Assembly: GCA_054601695.1 (NCBI GenBank)
Contig: BAAHQB010000160.1
Span: 248,001 to 312,000 of the forward strand
Source: Amorphochlora amoebiformis
Lineage: Eukaryota > Cercozoa > Chlorarachniophyceae
DNA: 64,000 bases
Direction: 5' to 3'
This document shows positions 1 through 25,051 of this stretch, piece by piece. The position numbers were made by a program, and so were the translations under genes. Position 1 is the stretch's first letter, and each line of letters begins with the position of its first letter. A model generated the notes under the pieces. That model saw only the letters and a list, made by a program, of their open reading frames with translations, was not told the origin of the DNA and did no database searches.

Positions 1-86
1 CCTGGCAGATGGCATTGTTGATCTTGTGGGCTCCTACATATATATATATATATATGTATATAAATATATATATATTATATATATAA

Positions 87-127
<41 letters not shown>

Positions 128-288
128 ATAAAATGTATATGGTACGAATTGTATATTAATATATATATTATAATAAAAGGTATTATGTACGTATATTCAT
201 AACCAGTATGATTAAGGTCCTCTCGCTTGAGCCAGATTCGAGCTCCACCCTTAAAATACATATATTTATAATACATATGTATATATAC

Positions 289-337
<49 letters not shown>

Positions 338-354
338 TAGATATAATATTTACG

Positions 355-416
<62 letters not shown>

Positions 417-467
417 TTATATTGTTATATATATATTATATATATATATATATTTATTATATATATA

Positions 468-511
<44 letters not shown>

Positions 512-576
512 ATTTTTATATATATATATATATATTATATATATATATATATATATATTTATTACATATATCTTGT

Positions 577-613
<37 letters not shown>

Positions 614-657
614 GTGCATAATATATATATATATATTACATAATATTAATGTAGAAG

Positions 658-688
<31 letters not shown>

Positions 689-741
689 GCATATATATAT
701 ATGATAAATTTGAATATTAGCATGTACACTCACATATGTGT

Positions 742-803
<62 letters not shown>

Positions 804-821
804 GTATGTAATATATATATG

Positions 822-857
<36 letters not shown>

Positions 858-1316
858 TATTACAGACACATAATATATAATCAGAAAAAACAACAGATCC
901 ACCGAACAATAAGAAAACCATGACAGAAACGGAGCGAATCAGAATACGAAGGGATGAAAAGCATACAAATGAACCAAACACATCGAGCTTGAGCCCATTT
1001 CCCCACAATACCCCACTGTTATATGTATCTACTACACATACAAATGTATTTATGTAAATAACACACACATACGGCGTACGTATACGTAGAAAGGGCGGGA
1101 AACACGACCGAGTGCTCGGTGAGACGGTCTGCTAGATGGAGGGGTGTAGGGCGTCCAATGTATGAGTAGTACGACTCACATTCAGCGATAAATTCAGGGT
1201 CATTCTGATGGGTATTTGAATGTGTATTTGTGTATGAATGTGTGGGTGTGTGTTATGGTTTTTGTGTGTGTATGTATGTATCTTTTGTGTGTTGTGGAGG
1301 ATAGAGTGGGTATGTA

Positions 1317-1357
<41 letters not shown>

Positions 1358-1367
1358 GATAATATAT

Positions 1368-1418
<51 letters not shown>

Positions 1419-1430
1419 ATACATATATAA

Positions 1431-1509
<79 letters not shown>

Positions 1510-1590
1510 CATATGTGTGTGTGTGTGTGTGTCCAAATAAACGTATGTATCATATACATACTAGTATAAATTCATGTATATGCACTTGTA

Positions 1591-1632
<42 letters not shown>

Positions 1633-1703
1633 GATATATATATATATATTTATATACATATATAATAATAATAATAATACATACATATATCTATATGTAA
1701 TAT

Positions 1704-1745
<42 letters not shown>

Positions 1746-2208
1746 TTGATTACATGTTTATACCTTAACTCGTTCGTACACTATCTCTAATTCGTCCAAA
1801 GGCTCCATCAAGGTTTCGGGAACATACCTACACATACATGAATGTCATACATGTATACATGTCATAATGTATGTGTGCATATAAACATATACATATATAT
1901 ATATATATATATATAGATATATTTACATATATATGTATACATATATATTTATATATATGTGTATATATATATATATTATACATATGTATGTGTGTGTGTG
2001 TATTTGTGTGTATGCCGTGATATATCTAGAGTATATAAAAACAATTAAAGTGTATGTTTTACATCCGGTGTAGTATAACATAATATGTACACTCCGAATG
2101 TGTGTAATTTATCAGGCCTGCTATTGGTAATTTGGGAACCTTTCAAATCTCGAAACGGTTGCTTCTGTACATATTTTTACATTTCTGCAGATGTTTACAT
2201 ACACATAC

Positions 2209-2288
<80 letters not shown>

Positions 2289-2339
2289 ATGAGAGAGAGA
2301 GTGTGTGTGTGTGTGTATGTGTATATAAATATACATGTG

Positions 2340-2386
<47 letters not shown>

Positions 2387-2393
2387 TATAAAT

Positions 2394-2425
<32 letters not shown>

Positions 2426-2790
2426 GTATATAATATTTACACATATATATGTGTGTATATATCTATTAGTAACCTTCCCCCAAACTGTCCAAATCTAAAC
2501 TTCTGCTCATCTGCGATCACCTTTTTAGACGCCTAATGTGTAAATAATCGAATGTCATCATTATAACCAAGGTTATATACATAATACACGTGAATAATTT
2601 CCATAATATACACACATATGTATGTGTAATATTACCCCACCGCTATCGGTAACAGGTTACATCTTGATCTGCTTTCCATTCCCTACCCCCATATCGGTAA
2701 CACGTTACCTCTTGGTCAGCTTCTGCGCTGGATTGTCCCCAAGCATAGGCCTTGGAGTCCTCAGTTGACTCTAAGATCTTTGATTTCTCT
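1..2790 (-). CDS. trpA-trpB: Linker and tryptophan synthase beta (TrpB) domain, 3' end outside window
   Basis: TrpB condenses indole with serine using PLP, and fusion lets indole tunnel between sites. Exons: 2790-2709 (27-residue hydrophilic linker, ending EADQE), 2520-2474, 1827-1764, 1204-1109, 249-204, 33-1 (cut by the window edge). Phases agree throughout. TrpB motifs in order: KFRFGQFGG, then [15 protein letters not shown] across a splice, [41 protein letters not shown], then GAHKINNAI with the PLP-binding Lys. The usual GGQYVPETL reads GGRYVPETL here. Order A then B in one polypeptide is known from fungi and stramenopiles, unlike the separate bacterial subunits. Roughly 300 residues of TrpB lie beyond the left edge. 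Confidence 0.94.
2121..2166 (-). pseudogene. Ghost copy of TrpB exon 2520-2474
   Basis: On the minus strand this stretch follows the TrpB exon 2520-2474 through its end and into the intron: GTTT-GATTTG-AGGTT followed by TTACCAATAG, against the real GTTTAGATTTGGACAGTT followed by TTACTAATAG. The real GT donor is broken. It lies about 330 bp downstream of the real exon across TA arrays and looks like a decayed tandem duplicate. The match is short, so chance resemblance is possible. Confidence 0.4.
2644..2716 (-). repeat. Duplicated splice-donor segment of linker exon
   Basis: Two copies of a segment containing GTAAC-GTTACCGATA occur about 45 bp apart. The first holds the real donor of linker exon 2790-2709 (GAAGCTGACCAAGAG then GTAACG). 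The second reads AAAGCAGATCAAGATGTAAC, which still resembles the exon end. It looks like a local tandem duplication of an exon-intron boundary. Confidence 0.5.
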
Positions 2791-2890
2791 CTTCCCGTTA
2801 GTTCGGCGCAAAAACTGATCAAGTGGTACGGATTTGGGTGGGTGGGTTTTGAGTGTTCATGTTTGTATATGATTTATGTATACGGGTAGA

Positions 2891-2923
<33 letters not shown>

Positions 2924-2956
2924 CATTGCATATATATATATATATTTATATATATG

Positions 2957-2993
<37 letters not shown>

Positions 2994-3099
2994 AGTTTGT
3001 AGATATGTAAATATGTGTACATATAACATATAGTTCTATATATACATTTACATAAATTTGTGTGTGAATTACAACATTAAAAAGTAAATTATATAAACA

Positions 3100-3137
<38 letters not shown>

Positions 3138-3170
3138 TATTAAGTATCTATATAATAATATGTGTGTTGG

Positions 3171-3226
<56 letters not shown>

Positions 3227-3236
3227 GTACGTTGGG

Positions 3237-3268
<32 letters not shown>

Positions 3269-3298
3269 ATATATATAATATTAATATATATATAATAA

Positions 3299-3346
<48 letters not shown>

Positions 3347-3502
3347 TATCTATTCTCCAACGTTTCTCCTCTCTTCTCAATCTAAGACATTCACACAATT
3401 TGTTTATCTCGCTCCATACTGTATACTGTGTAAGTCAACCTCCCTCTTTCCCCCCTCGCTTTCTTTTCTTTTGACCATATACTATGTATGCATATTCGAA
3501 CA

Positions 3503-3544
<42 letters not shown>

Positions 3545-3792
3545 GAGAACACTTTGCGACAGATACAACCACATATAAGAAGAGACATGAACACAAGAGG
3601 AGGTGATGAGAGATGGACAATGGAAGCGAGGAGACAATACCGAGCCAGAATAGAGAAGAGAAACGCGAAAAAATAAAAAAAAAAAAAAGGAGAGACACAT
3701 GAAATAGTGAGAGAGTGCGAGAGGGGGGGGGGAGGGAGAGAGATGGAGAACGAAGAGAGAGAAGAGGAGAGAGGTGAGTGAGAGGAGAGTAC

Positions 3793-8961
<5,169 letters not shown>

Positions 8962-9116
8962 ATCAAAGCGATAAATTAAAACAAGAACGCGAATCCAAAC
9001 GACACTGGACATTTCCCACTCCCCTCGGGGCCCTTTGCCTCCCGGCAAACATCTCCATCATGTATTTATACCCCAGGGTTGTAAAATTGGTGCATTGTGT
9101 TGTACCGAGCGTAAAC

Positions 9117-9446
9117 CTCGAGAATCTGATGAGATCCACGACTGGTCGCTCCAGCCGGCGGAGGCGCAGCTCTCTCTGCCGTTGTGGGAGTCGAAAAGCC
9201 TCGGTTCGGCGCTGGTATAACAAAATATTAGTTTCGCCGTCGAGGATGAGCAGGAATTCAGAGGGTAAGGACATCAGGAAAAGGAGAAAGGGCAGAGCGG
9301 GAAGAGGGGGTAGTGAAGCTGCGTGGACCTGCGGAGATGCGAGAGATTTTGGAGAGACTGGCAATCATCCGACGCGCTTGAGAGACACGTGTGTATGACC
9401 GAAGCATACGCGAAAGAGAGCGACGGGAGGCGCGAGGAATGGACAT
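9117..9446 (-). CDS. Putative N-terminal presequence exons of TrpAB
   Basis: Two minus-strand segments join in phase: 9446-9329 starts with ATG and ends one base into a codon before GTCCAC, and 9211-9117 begins after a CAG acceptor. The predicted peptide is rich in Arg, Ser and Ala, has almost no acidic residues at first, and contains RGFST, which resembles a mitochondrial presequence cleavage region. This fits an organelle-targeting leader for the tryptophan synthase just downstream. No hydrophobic signal peptide is visible, so a bipartite secondary-plastid leader is not supported. The join from 9117 to the first clear TrpA exon (8953 or 8961) is not resolved: phase 0 can be kept only by entering at an AG near 9019. 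All three frames of 9211-9117 are open, so the frame choice rests on phase alone. It could instead belong to a separate short gene. Confidence 0.38.
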
Positions 9447-18469
<9,023 letters not shown>

Positions 18470-18747
18470 TAAGCTCAGGTATTAGGCGATTGCAAATAGC
18501 GCATGTGTGCTATTTTAGTAATTTGATACATTCTAACATAATGGTTCGAGAATTCAAGTCTCTGAATCTTTGCCGGCGAACAAACGATTGGTACAAATAT
18601 CGTTGTCTATGCCATGGAGTATGTTTTTCATAATTATATATTCAAAATGTATATGATATATTTTTCTATTTATATCAGTATATATATATATATTTATATA
18701 TATATGCATGTATGTATATATTTGTACATAGATATATATGCCTGAAT

Positions 18748-18788
<41 letters not shown>

Positions 18789-18891
18789 CGTTGTATATGC
18801 TATATACATAAAAACACCACATTTATTAGATATATATATATATATATATATATATATCTAGACATTATAAATATATATAACATGATATCTA

Positions 18892-18952
<61 letters not shown>

Positions 18953-19899
18953 GTCTAGATGTATTGGGTATATATAAATATAATCTAGTTATATATTCTG
19001 ATATTATGTACTAACTAGCTCTAGTGCTAGCTAGTGGTAAGACTCTAATCAGAATTTGCATATGGAAACACCAACCAGTAGATAATTTGGGTAACATGTA
19101 TAAATATACACACACATATTATATACATACGTATACATATATACACATACACATGTAGTTCATGATTCATATATTATACTTCTAGATTTATCTAGCTTGG
19201 AATCTGGGCAATTTTATGACCGATCTGTGGACTAGGTACTGTAAATTCATGTGCGCAATATTATGCTTACAAATTTTCTCGCCATGTGTGTACACTGCAT
19301 GCGCCTAACTAGAACTGCTCCCACCGACGGGCCTCCGTTCGAGCTTCTTGTAAATTTACATTTAATAGTGTGAACTCACACAAGTTTCCTTTAAAATTGG
19401 AGGGTTGACACCCCAGGGAGAGTAAGCCCCGTTGAGTTGGCGGCCAGGCATTTACACCCGACCACTACTTGCATGACTGTGCTATGACAAATGCTGCCCG
19501 TAGCGACCCTGACTCCGGCCAAGGCCGTCTTCGTCAAACAGGCCGCCACGAGGAGCTTCCCATTTAAGGGTGGAACTCTCTTCCGAATGTCCGGGGACTT
19601 TCCCCACAGCAAGGCTGCGTCGCAAGTCTGGAGAACACACAAAATCGCGTCAGGAACAACTGATCATCCATGCGTCGCTACGGTCCAACCTTCCCCGGGG
19701 TGTGAGAATACTTTTCACGCAGTTTTCAACAAAATATGGAATTCTTCGTATTCCCGGGATTCCCGGGAATCCCAGTATTATTATAGGGGTTAACGAGATC
19801 CAAGAGCCTGGCATCCCTGGGAATCAAGCTGGGATCCCTTTCTTGACCTCTAAGAGTTCAGCAGGCGTTGCAAGGGTGCACCTGTGCTCGTGGTGTGCG
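18470..19899. other. Region between orphan gene and IFT121
   Basis: The left part (18640-18980) has TA arrays. The right part is ordinary mixed sequence with no convincing exon on either strand. Open frames at 19391-19642 (minus) and 19491-19793 (plus) overlap each other and match nothing known. It contains the presumed IFT121 promoter and 5' UTR. A palindromic stretch ATTCCCGGGATTCCCGGGA lies near 19750, about 150 bp before the start codon. Confidence 0.5.
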
Positions 19900-20945
19900 A
19901 TGTTCGCGTTCCTGTCTAAAAAGATCGCAATCCCGCACAAAACAAAGCTCAATTGTGTAGCATGGAACACCGAACATGGATGGATTGCCTGTGGTGGGGA
20001 CAATGGGATGCTGAAGGTCCTCAAACTCGAGACGAAGAAGACGAATGGCAGAACCGGGCCAAGGTTCGATAATCCACTTGAGAAAACCTGAAGCGTATAA
20101 TGACTGTATTACCTTCAGCAACCTCTCCATGAATCAGTCGCTTGAAGGGCACGACAGTCCCGTCTGTGTGGTGAGGTGGAACTCGGTGCGTCAAAAGCTC
20201 ACTACCTCCGACTCAAGCGGCTTGATCATAGTGTGGTATAAACGAATATATTCGTCTTTTCCGTCCACCACGTATGATCTTCACAGAACCGTGGTGTTTC
20301 ATTGATGTTGCTCCGATATAGGATGTTGAACAAGGGTCACTGGTACGAAGAAATGATCAACAACCGGAACAAGTCCGTCGTTCGCGATATGAAGGTGCAC
20401 CCTTTCGACATATTCATATTGTCACGAACATGCAACTCCACGTGCGCTTTCCACGGCATATGACAAATCTGATCTATCAACCATTCTCAGTGGACAGCGG
20501 ACGGCCAGAAGATCTGTATCGTGTACGAAGACGGCGCTGTAATCGTGAGCCACCCGCCTATACCGTTTCTCATGAACATTTCTGACGAGAATTCCCCCTC
20601 TATGATTAGGTGGGATCCGTATCAGGAGACCGTTTGTGGGGAAAGGACCTGGACCTAACGCTGGCGTGCGTCGAGTGGTACAAGGACCCATGTTGTCTTC
20701 AGATTTAGATGCACCTCTGAAGACAGTGTAAATCAGGTCACCAGACGCTCAGCATATCTTATTTGGTACCACCAAATCAGAAGTGTTCCTCTACGACGGC
20801 AGCGGAAACAGAATTTCGAAGGTCGCAAACTCTCTGTCTTACCTGATCTTCACTCTCACAACAGTAACACCAGGTAACGCTCGCAGCCACTGAAAACGTA
20901 ACTATTTCGCCTATGATTGGCCTCGACTGGTATCCCGGCATTCGG
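19900..20945 (+). CDS. IFT121: IFT121/WDR35 exons 1-7, first WD40 propeller (compact introns)
   Basis: IFT121 is a subunit of the IFT-A complex, which drives retrograde transport and membrane-protein entry in cilia. Exons: 19900-20063, 20119-20235, 20322-20394, 20491-20544, 20610-20677, 20737-20821, 20874-20945. Start [20 protein letters not shown] matches the conserved WDR35 N-terminus, so ATG 19900 is preferred although the frame is open upstream. Further matches in order: [99 protein letters not shown] and GLDWYPG. All GT-AG with phases agreeing. Introns are only 52-96 bp and free of TA arrays, unlike the later introns. Once joined, all 51 exons give 3555 nt, 1184 codons plus stop, close to the usual length of about 1180 residues. 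Confidence 0.95.
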
Positions 20946-21021
20946 GTAATATTGAATCATGTTTTTTCGCCCATATAGTGTTATGTTTCATTTTGATGTA
21001 CAGAATATGTACACACATACG

Positions 21022-21150
<129 letters not shown>

Positions 21151-21184
21151 TTATGTAAATGTGTATATTTCTATATAAATATGC

Positions 21185-21236
<52 letters not shown>

Positions 21237-21262
21237 ATATATATTATATATATATATGTTAT

Positions 21263-21341
<79 letters not shown>

Positions 21342-21579
21342 TGTTAACGTATACCGGACCTACAAGCTTAACTAGACGTCAGATCGCTAGACTACCGTCA
21401 TATTCGTAATCTACGCATGCGAATTAGCAATAGTCATCCTAGGGGAAGATCTTCCAAGGGAAGACCTTAGGTAGGGAAGGCCTTCTACGCGAGAATTTTC
21501 TTGTGAATTTAGTCATTATCATTTGCCATAATCCAAACGGACAACAGTCAATCGGACAACTACCACTGCTACGCTGACA
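21342..21579 (+). repeat. 5' LTR of copia element
   Basis: 238 bp, starting TGTTAACGTATACCGG and ending GCTACGCTGACA. It contains a palindrome-like GGAAGATCTTCC stretch. No clear TATA box was seen. It pairs with the 3' LTR at 25018-25255. Confidence 0.97.
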
Positions 21580-21588
21580 GGTTATGAG
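21580..21588 (+). other. Primer-binding site, half-tRNA-iMet type
   Basis: GGTTATGAG directly follows the 5' LTR. Its complement CTCATAACC matches the anticodon loop and 3' stem strand of initiator methionine tRNA. Drosophila copia and some relatives prime reverse transcription from a half-tRNA-iMet cut in that loop, so this is probably a half-tRNA primer site rather than a 3'-CCA site. The polyprotein start codon (ATG at 21584) lies inside it. Confidence 0.75.
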
Positions 21589-24500
21589 TTTCGAAGCGAC
21601 ACGTACTGCCCTACTCAAGTGGACTGCCAAGCTGAAGCTTACCAAGGAGGACGACTGGACCAAATATGCCAAGAGCGTCTCTATGATGGTGAAGGCACTT
21701 CAGCTCGAGGACTGCATGAAGCTTGGGGCACGATCCATCATGGATTGGAAGAATCCTGACGCTCTACGTCCACAGCATGTGGTTGAGATGAAGGAGGGGA
21801 AATGGGCAACGAATCTCGATGGGAAAGAGGACGCGCATATAAAGTTGAGGATGCTACTGCATGCTACATTGGTGCTCACGGTGGGACGTAAGTATGAACA
21901 TCTTACAACCGGGAGGGAGGATCCAGTGTACCTCTGGGCTCGTCTGCGCGCTGGCATCGAGGGTCCACGACTGTTTAGGAGGATGAAGCTACAGAAGAAG
22001 TTGAATCGTCAGACGCTTGACGATTACAGCGGCGATTTCGGGAAGCTGGCTTCGGAGATCGAGGAGACGGCGGATGCACTCACCGGGCTGGGCAAGACCA
22101 TGGACGACGAGGACAGGATCGTGGCGCTCATGATGGCTCTCCCGGAGGACGAGTACGGCTCTACACTCGAGAATATTGCACTGCACCCTACTACCTACCA
22201 AGCGGCGGTAACGGCGATCACTAGTGTGGCAGCAAGGAAGGCGGCTAACAACTATGAGACCAAGGTAAAGGATATCGTGGCGGCCGGCCATGAGCATCAA
22301 GGGACCAAGAATCTCAAGGACATGTCTGCGAAGGATCTTGCGAAGATGAAGACTAGGATCGACAAGTTGATGACCGCGAAGTCTGGGAGGCCGAAGGGAG
22401 CATCGAGGAAGTTCAGGGGCAAATGTTTCAAGTGCAAAAAGAAGGGGCACATGAAGAAGGATTGTCCATTGCTCAACAAACAAGATGATGATGCGGCGAT
22501 ACTTGAGGATGGCAGCGAATCGGATTACAACTGGAGCACGGTGGCAGGCAACTGGGGCGACGGCTCGACTGCTGGATATCTGGTGCTCGACAGTGGATGC
22601 ACGAGGAGCTGCTTCAAGGACAAGCGGTACTTCAAGACCTTCAGGGTGGTGAAGAATCATGCTTTCAAGCTAGGCAACGGCGAGACCCGAATGGAATCCA
22701 AGGGCTTTGGGGACGTTGAAGTGCCACTAAGGAATGGGAAAGTACTCAAGATGACCAATATGGCATATTGCCCCGGAGCTGCGGCGAACTACGTGGCTCA
22801 ACGGCGGCTACGTGAAGATGGATATCGACTCAGGTTCGTGGGGGAGCAGGACGACGTCTCGATTATGAAGGATGGAGATGAGATCTGCAGGACTTCTGGG
22901 ACCAAGAAGAGGCTGTTCCTCATCCCTGTGGCAAACGATGATAACCTTGGCGCATGGTTTGACGACAAGGCGAGGTGGAGGTCCTTATGGAAATGGCACC
23001 TGGCACTAGGACATACGCCAAGTAGGATCATCAAGAAGATGGAGAAGCTGGGAGTCGTGGCTGGATTGTCGATTGCGGATGTCAAGGCGCATGTTAGGTT
23101 CTACGATACCATATTCAACTTCAAGGCTCGACGAGAAGATATATATATATCTCCTGAGAAGCAGAATGATATATATATATATCCTGAAACGACGTTCTCC
23201 GACGACAAGGCTGCCGACGGAGAGGGGGAGAAGAACAATGCACCGGATATGGGGGAGTCTGACGACGACGACGACAACGACGACGAAGAAGAAACGGCAC
23301 CTAGGCGTTCAACACGCACTCGGACGCAACGCACAGTATACGACGGACAAGGAGGCAGCGAGATCCCAAGCGCTAAGGGCAACGTTGAAGTGGCTGCGGC
23401 GATGGAGGACTGCATGTTCGGTATAAGCGACGGCACCGAACCCAAGAACTGGGAGGAGGCGAGGCATCATCCTGCATGGGTGAAGGCAACCGATGAAGAG
23501 ATAGAGGCACTGGAGAAGAACGGGACCTGGAAGATCACCGCACGACGACCTGAGATGAGGGTTGTTGGTGTTAGGACTCTCTACAAGCAGAAACTGAACA
23601 AGGATGGTGAACCTGGGCGCAAGAAGGCACGCGTGGTGGCGAAGGGATATACACAGTATGGGGTGAGCTTTAATGATCGATACGCCCCGACACTGAGGAT
23701 CGCCAGCTTAAGGGCCATTCTGGCACTTGCACAAGTGAAGGGACGAAAGGTATTGAGTGCGGACATCAACAACGCGTACCTACACGGACCAGAGGACGAC
23801 GAAGTCTATATGGAGATACCAGAGAGCATGAGGGATAAGTACGATCCAAGCAAATACGTATGTGACCTTCAGAAGAGCATCTACGGGCTGAAGACTGCTG
23901 GGAGGAACTGGAACAAATGCTTCGACAAATATATGGAGTCGAAAGGATATCGGAGGTGCAGGAGTGACCCGTGCGTCTACATGCATCATCAGAGGGACGT
24001 CATCGTATGTGTATACGTGGACGACGTCGTGTGTACAGCAGCGCGAGAGAAGGATGGGTATACGTTCCTGCAAGGCCTCCGTGCTAGATTTGGGATTAAA
24101 GAAATGGGTGAGCTGGATTTTGTTCTGGGAATATCGGTGACGAAGATTGGAAAGGACCTGATAATGTCACAAGAAGCCTACGCTAAGAGGATTCTGATCG
24201 AGTACAAGATGCAAAACTGCAAGGGAGTCACCACGCCTATGGCACCATCTGTGAAGCTCACCAAAGACGAAGAAGGACCTGGAGTTGACCAAGAAAAATA
24301 TCGCTCCATTATTGGGAAGATTGCGTACTTAGCAACATGTACAAGACCGGACTTAGCATACACGGTATCAAAGCTGTCAAGGTACCTGAACGATCCGAAG
24401 CGAAGTCACATGCTGGCTGTAGAGTACGCCCTGAGGTACATCAAGCGTACACTGCACTACGGACTTCGGTTCACGAACGCTGGGACTGATATGAAGATGT

Positions 24501-25051
24501 ATGTCGACGCTGATCATGCTGGATGCCTGGATACTAGAAGGTCGACAAGTGGATGTTTGATCATCTTCGGAGGAAATTTGATACATTGGCGTTCGAAGCG
24601 ACAGACAATTGCTGTGAAGAGCTCAGCCATTGCCGAGTACGTCGCTTTGTCGGAAGGGCTGGACGAATTGCTATGGATGCGGAACTTATTTTTAGAGTTG
24701 GACGTGAAGTTGGGATCGTCGATGGTTTATGAGGACAACACTGCGTGTATACGGATCGCGGAGAATCCTATCTTGTCTCAGAAAACCAAGGCCGTCGATC
24801 TGCACTTCCACTACTGTCGGGATCACCTGCAACGTGGGATATATATGTTGGAATATATACCAACAGATCAACAGTTAGCGGATGGGCTTACCAAGGCTGT
24901 GAGCGGTGCTACACTCTTCAAGCTGGCGGAAGCATATCTGGACACGGAAGCGCATGTGGCTCCAACCAAGAGCGCAGCAGAGGTCGACGCTGGCAGGAGC
25001 GGCGCGTCGAGGGGGAGTGTTAACGTGTACCGGACCTACAAGCTTAACTAG
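21584..25051 (+). CDS. Copia Gag-Pol polyprotein lacking the integrase core
   Basis: Single frame of 1155 aa. Domains in order: Gag (residues 1-270); CCHC zinc knuckle C281-x2-C284-x4-H289-x4-C294; aspartic protease motif LVLDSGCT with D336-S337-G338; Gag-pre-integrase HxxxxH (H472, H477); an acidic stretch with a run of Asp near 565-575; reverse transcriptase from about residue 640 with YVDD at 811-814; RNase H with YVDADHAG at 973-980, an SSAIAEY motif and EDN. Between H477 and the acidic stretch there is no second zinc-finger Cys pair and no DDE integrase core, so roughly 250 or more residues usual for copia are gone without breaking the frame. Typical copia polyproteins are near 1300-1450 aa. 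The stop lies 34 bp into the 3' LTR, so the last 11 residues are LTR-encoded. The element is probably unable to integrate without help. Confidence 0.96.
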   Translation: MSFEATRTALLKWTAKLKLTKEDDWTKYAKSVSMMVKALQLEDCMKLGARSIMDWKNPDALRPQHVVEMKEGKWATNLDGKEDAHIKLRMLLHATLVLTVGRKYEHLTTGREDPVYLWARLRAGIEGPRLFRRMKLQKKLNRQTLDDYSGDFGKLASEIEETADALTGLGKTMDDEDRIVALMMALPEDEYGSTLENIALHPTTYQAAVTAITSVAARKAANNYETKVKDIVAAGHEHQGTKNLKDMSAKDLAKMKTRIDKLMTAKSGRPKGASRKFRGKCFKCKKKGHMKKDCPLLNKQDDDAAILEDGSESDYNWSTVAGNWGDGSTAGYLVLDSGCTRSCFKDKRYFKTFRVVKNHAFKLGNGETRMESKGFGDVEVPLRNGKVLKMTNMAYCPGAAANYVAQRRLREDGYRLRFVGEQDDVSIMKDGDEICRTSGTKKRLFLIPVANDDNLGAWFDDKARWRSLWKWHLALGHTPSRIIKKMEKLGVVAGLSIADVKAHVRFYDTIFNFKARREDIYISPEKQNDIYIYPETTFSDDKAADGEGEKNNAPDMGESDDDDDNDDEEETAPRRSTRTRTQRTVYDGQGGSEIPSAKGNVEVAAAMEDCMFGISDGTEPKNWEEARHHPAWVKATDEEIEALEKNGTWKITARRPEMRVVGVRTLYKQKLNKDGEPGRKKARVVAKGYTQYGVSFNDRYAPTLRIASLRAILALAQVKGRKVLSADINNAYLHGPEDDEVYMEIPESMRDKYDPSKYVCDLQKSIYGLKTAGRNWNKCFDKYMESKGYRRCRSDPCVYMHHQRDVIVCVYVDDVVCTAAREKDGYTFLQGLRARFGIKEMGELDFVLGISVTKIGKDLIMSQEAYAKRILIEYKMQNCKGVTTPMAPSVKLTKDEEGPGVDQEKYRSIIGKIAYLATCTRPDLAYTVSKLSRYLNDPKRSHMLAVEYALRYIKRTLHYGLRFTNAGTDMKMYVDADHAGCLDTRRSTSGCLIIFGGNLIHWRSKRQTIAVKSSAIAEYVALSEGLDELLWMRNLFLELDVKLGSSMVYEDNTACIRIAENPILSQKTKAVDLHFHYCRDHLQRGIYMLEYIPTDQQLADGLTKAVSGATLFKLAEAYLDTEAHVAPTKSAAEVDAGRSGASRGSVNVYRTYKLN
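23139..23192 (+). repeat. Coding duplication at the integrase-deletion scar
   Basis: Two imperfect 30-bp units, each GATATATATATAT then TCCTGARA, sit in frame exactly where integrase should be. They translate as DIYISPEKQN then DIYIYPET. The short TA tract is the only one inside the polyprotein frame and may mark a repaired deletion. Confidence 0.7.
25008..25017 (+). other. Polypurine tract of copia element
   Basis: CGAGGGGGAG lies directly before the 3' LTR and is the expected primer site for plus-strand DNA synthesis. It is still within the polyprotein reading frame. Confidence 0.8.

Noticed and set aside
19391-20130. Overlapping open frames on both strands before and over IFT121 exon 1
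   Set aside because: No motifs; the IFT121 frame explains the conserved part, and the rest is likely promoter and UTR.
21430-21450. LTR palindrome GGAAGATCTTCC as a promoter operator
   Set aside because: No evidence beyond the palindrome itself.
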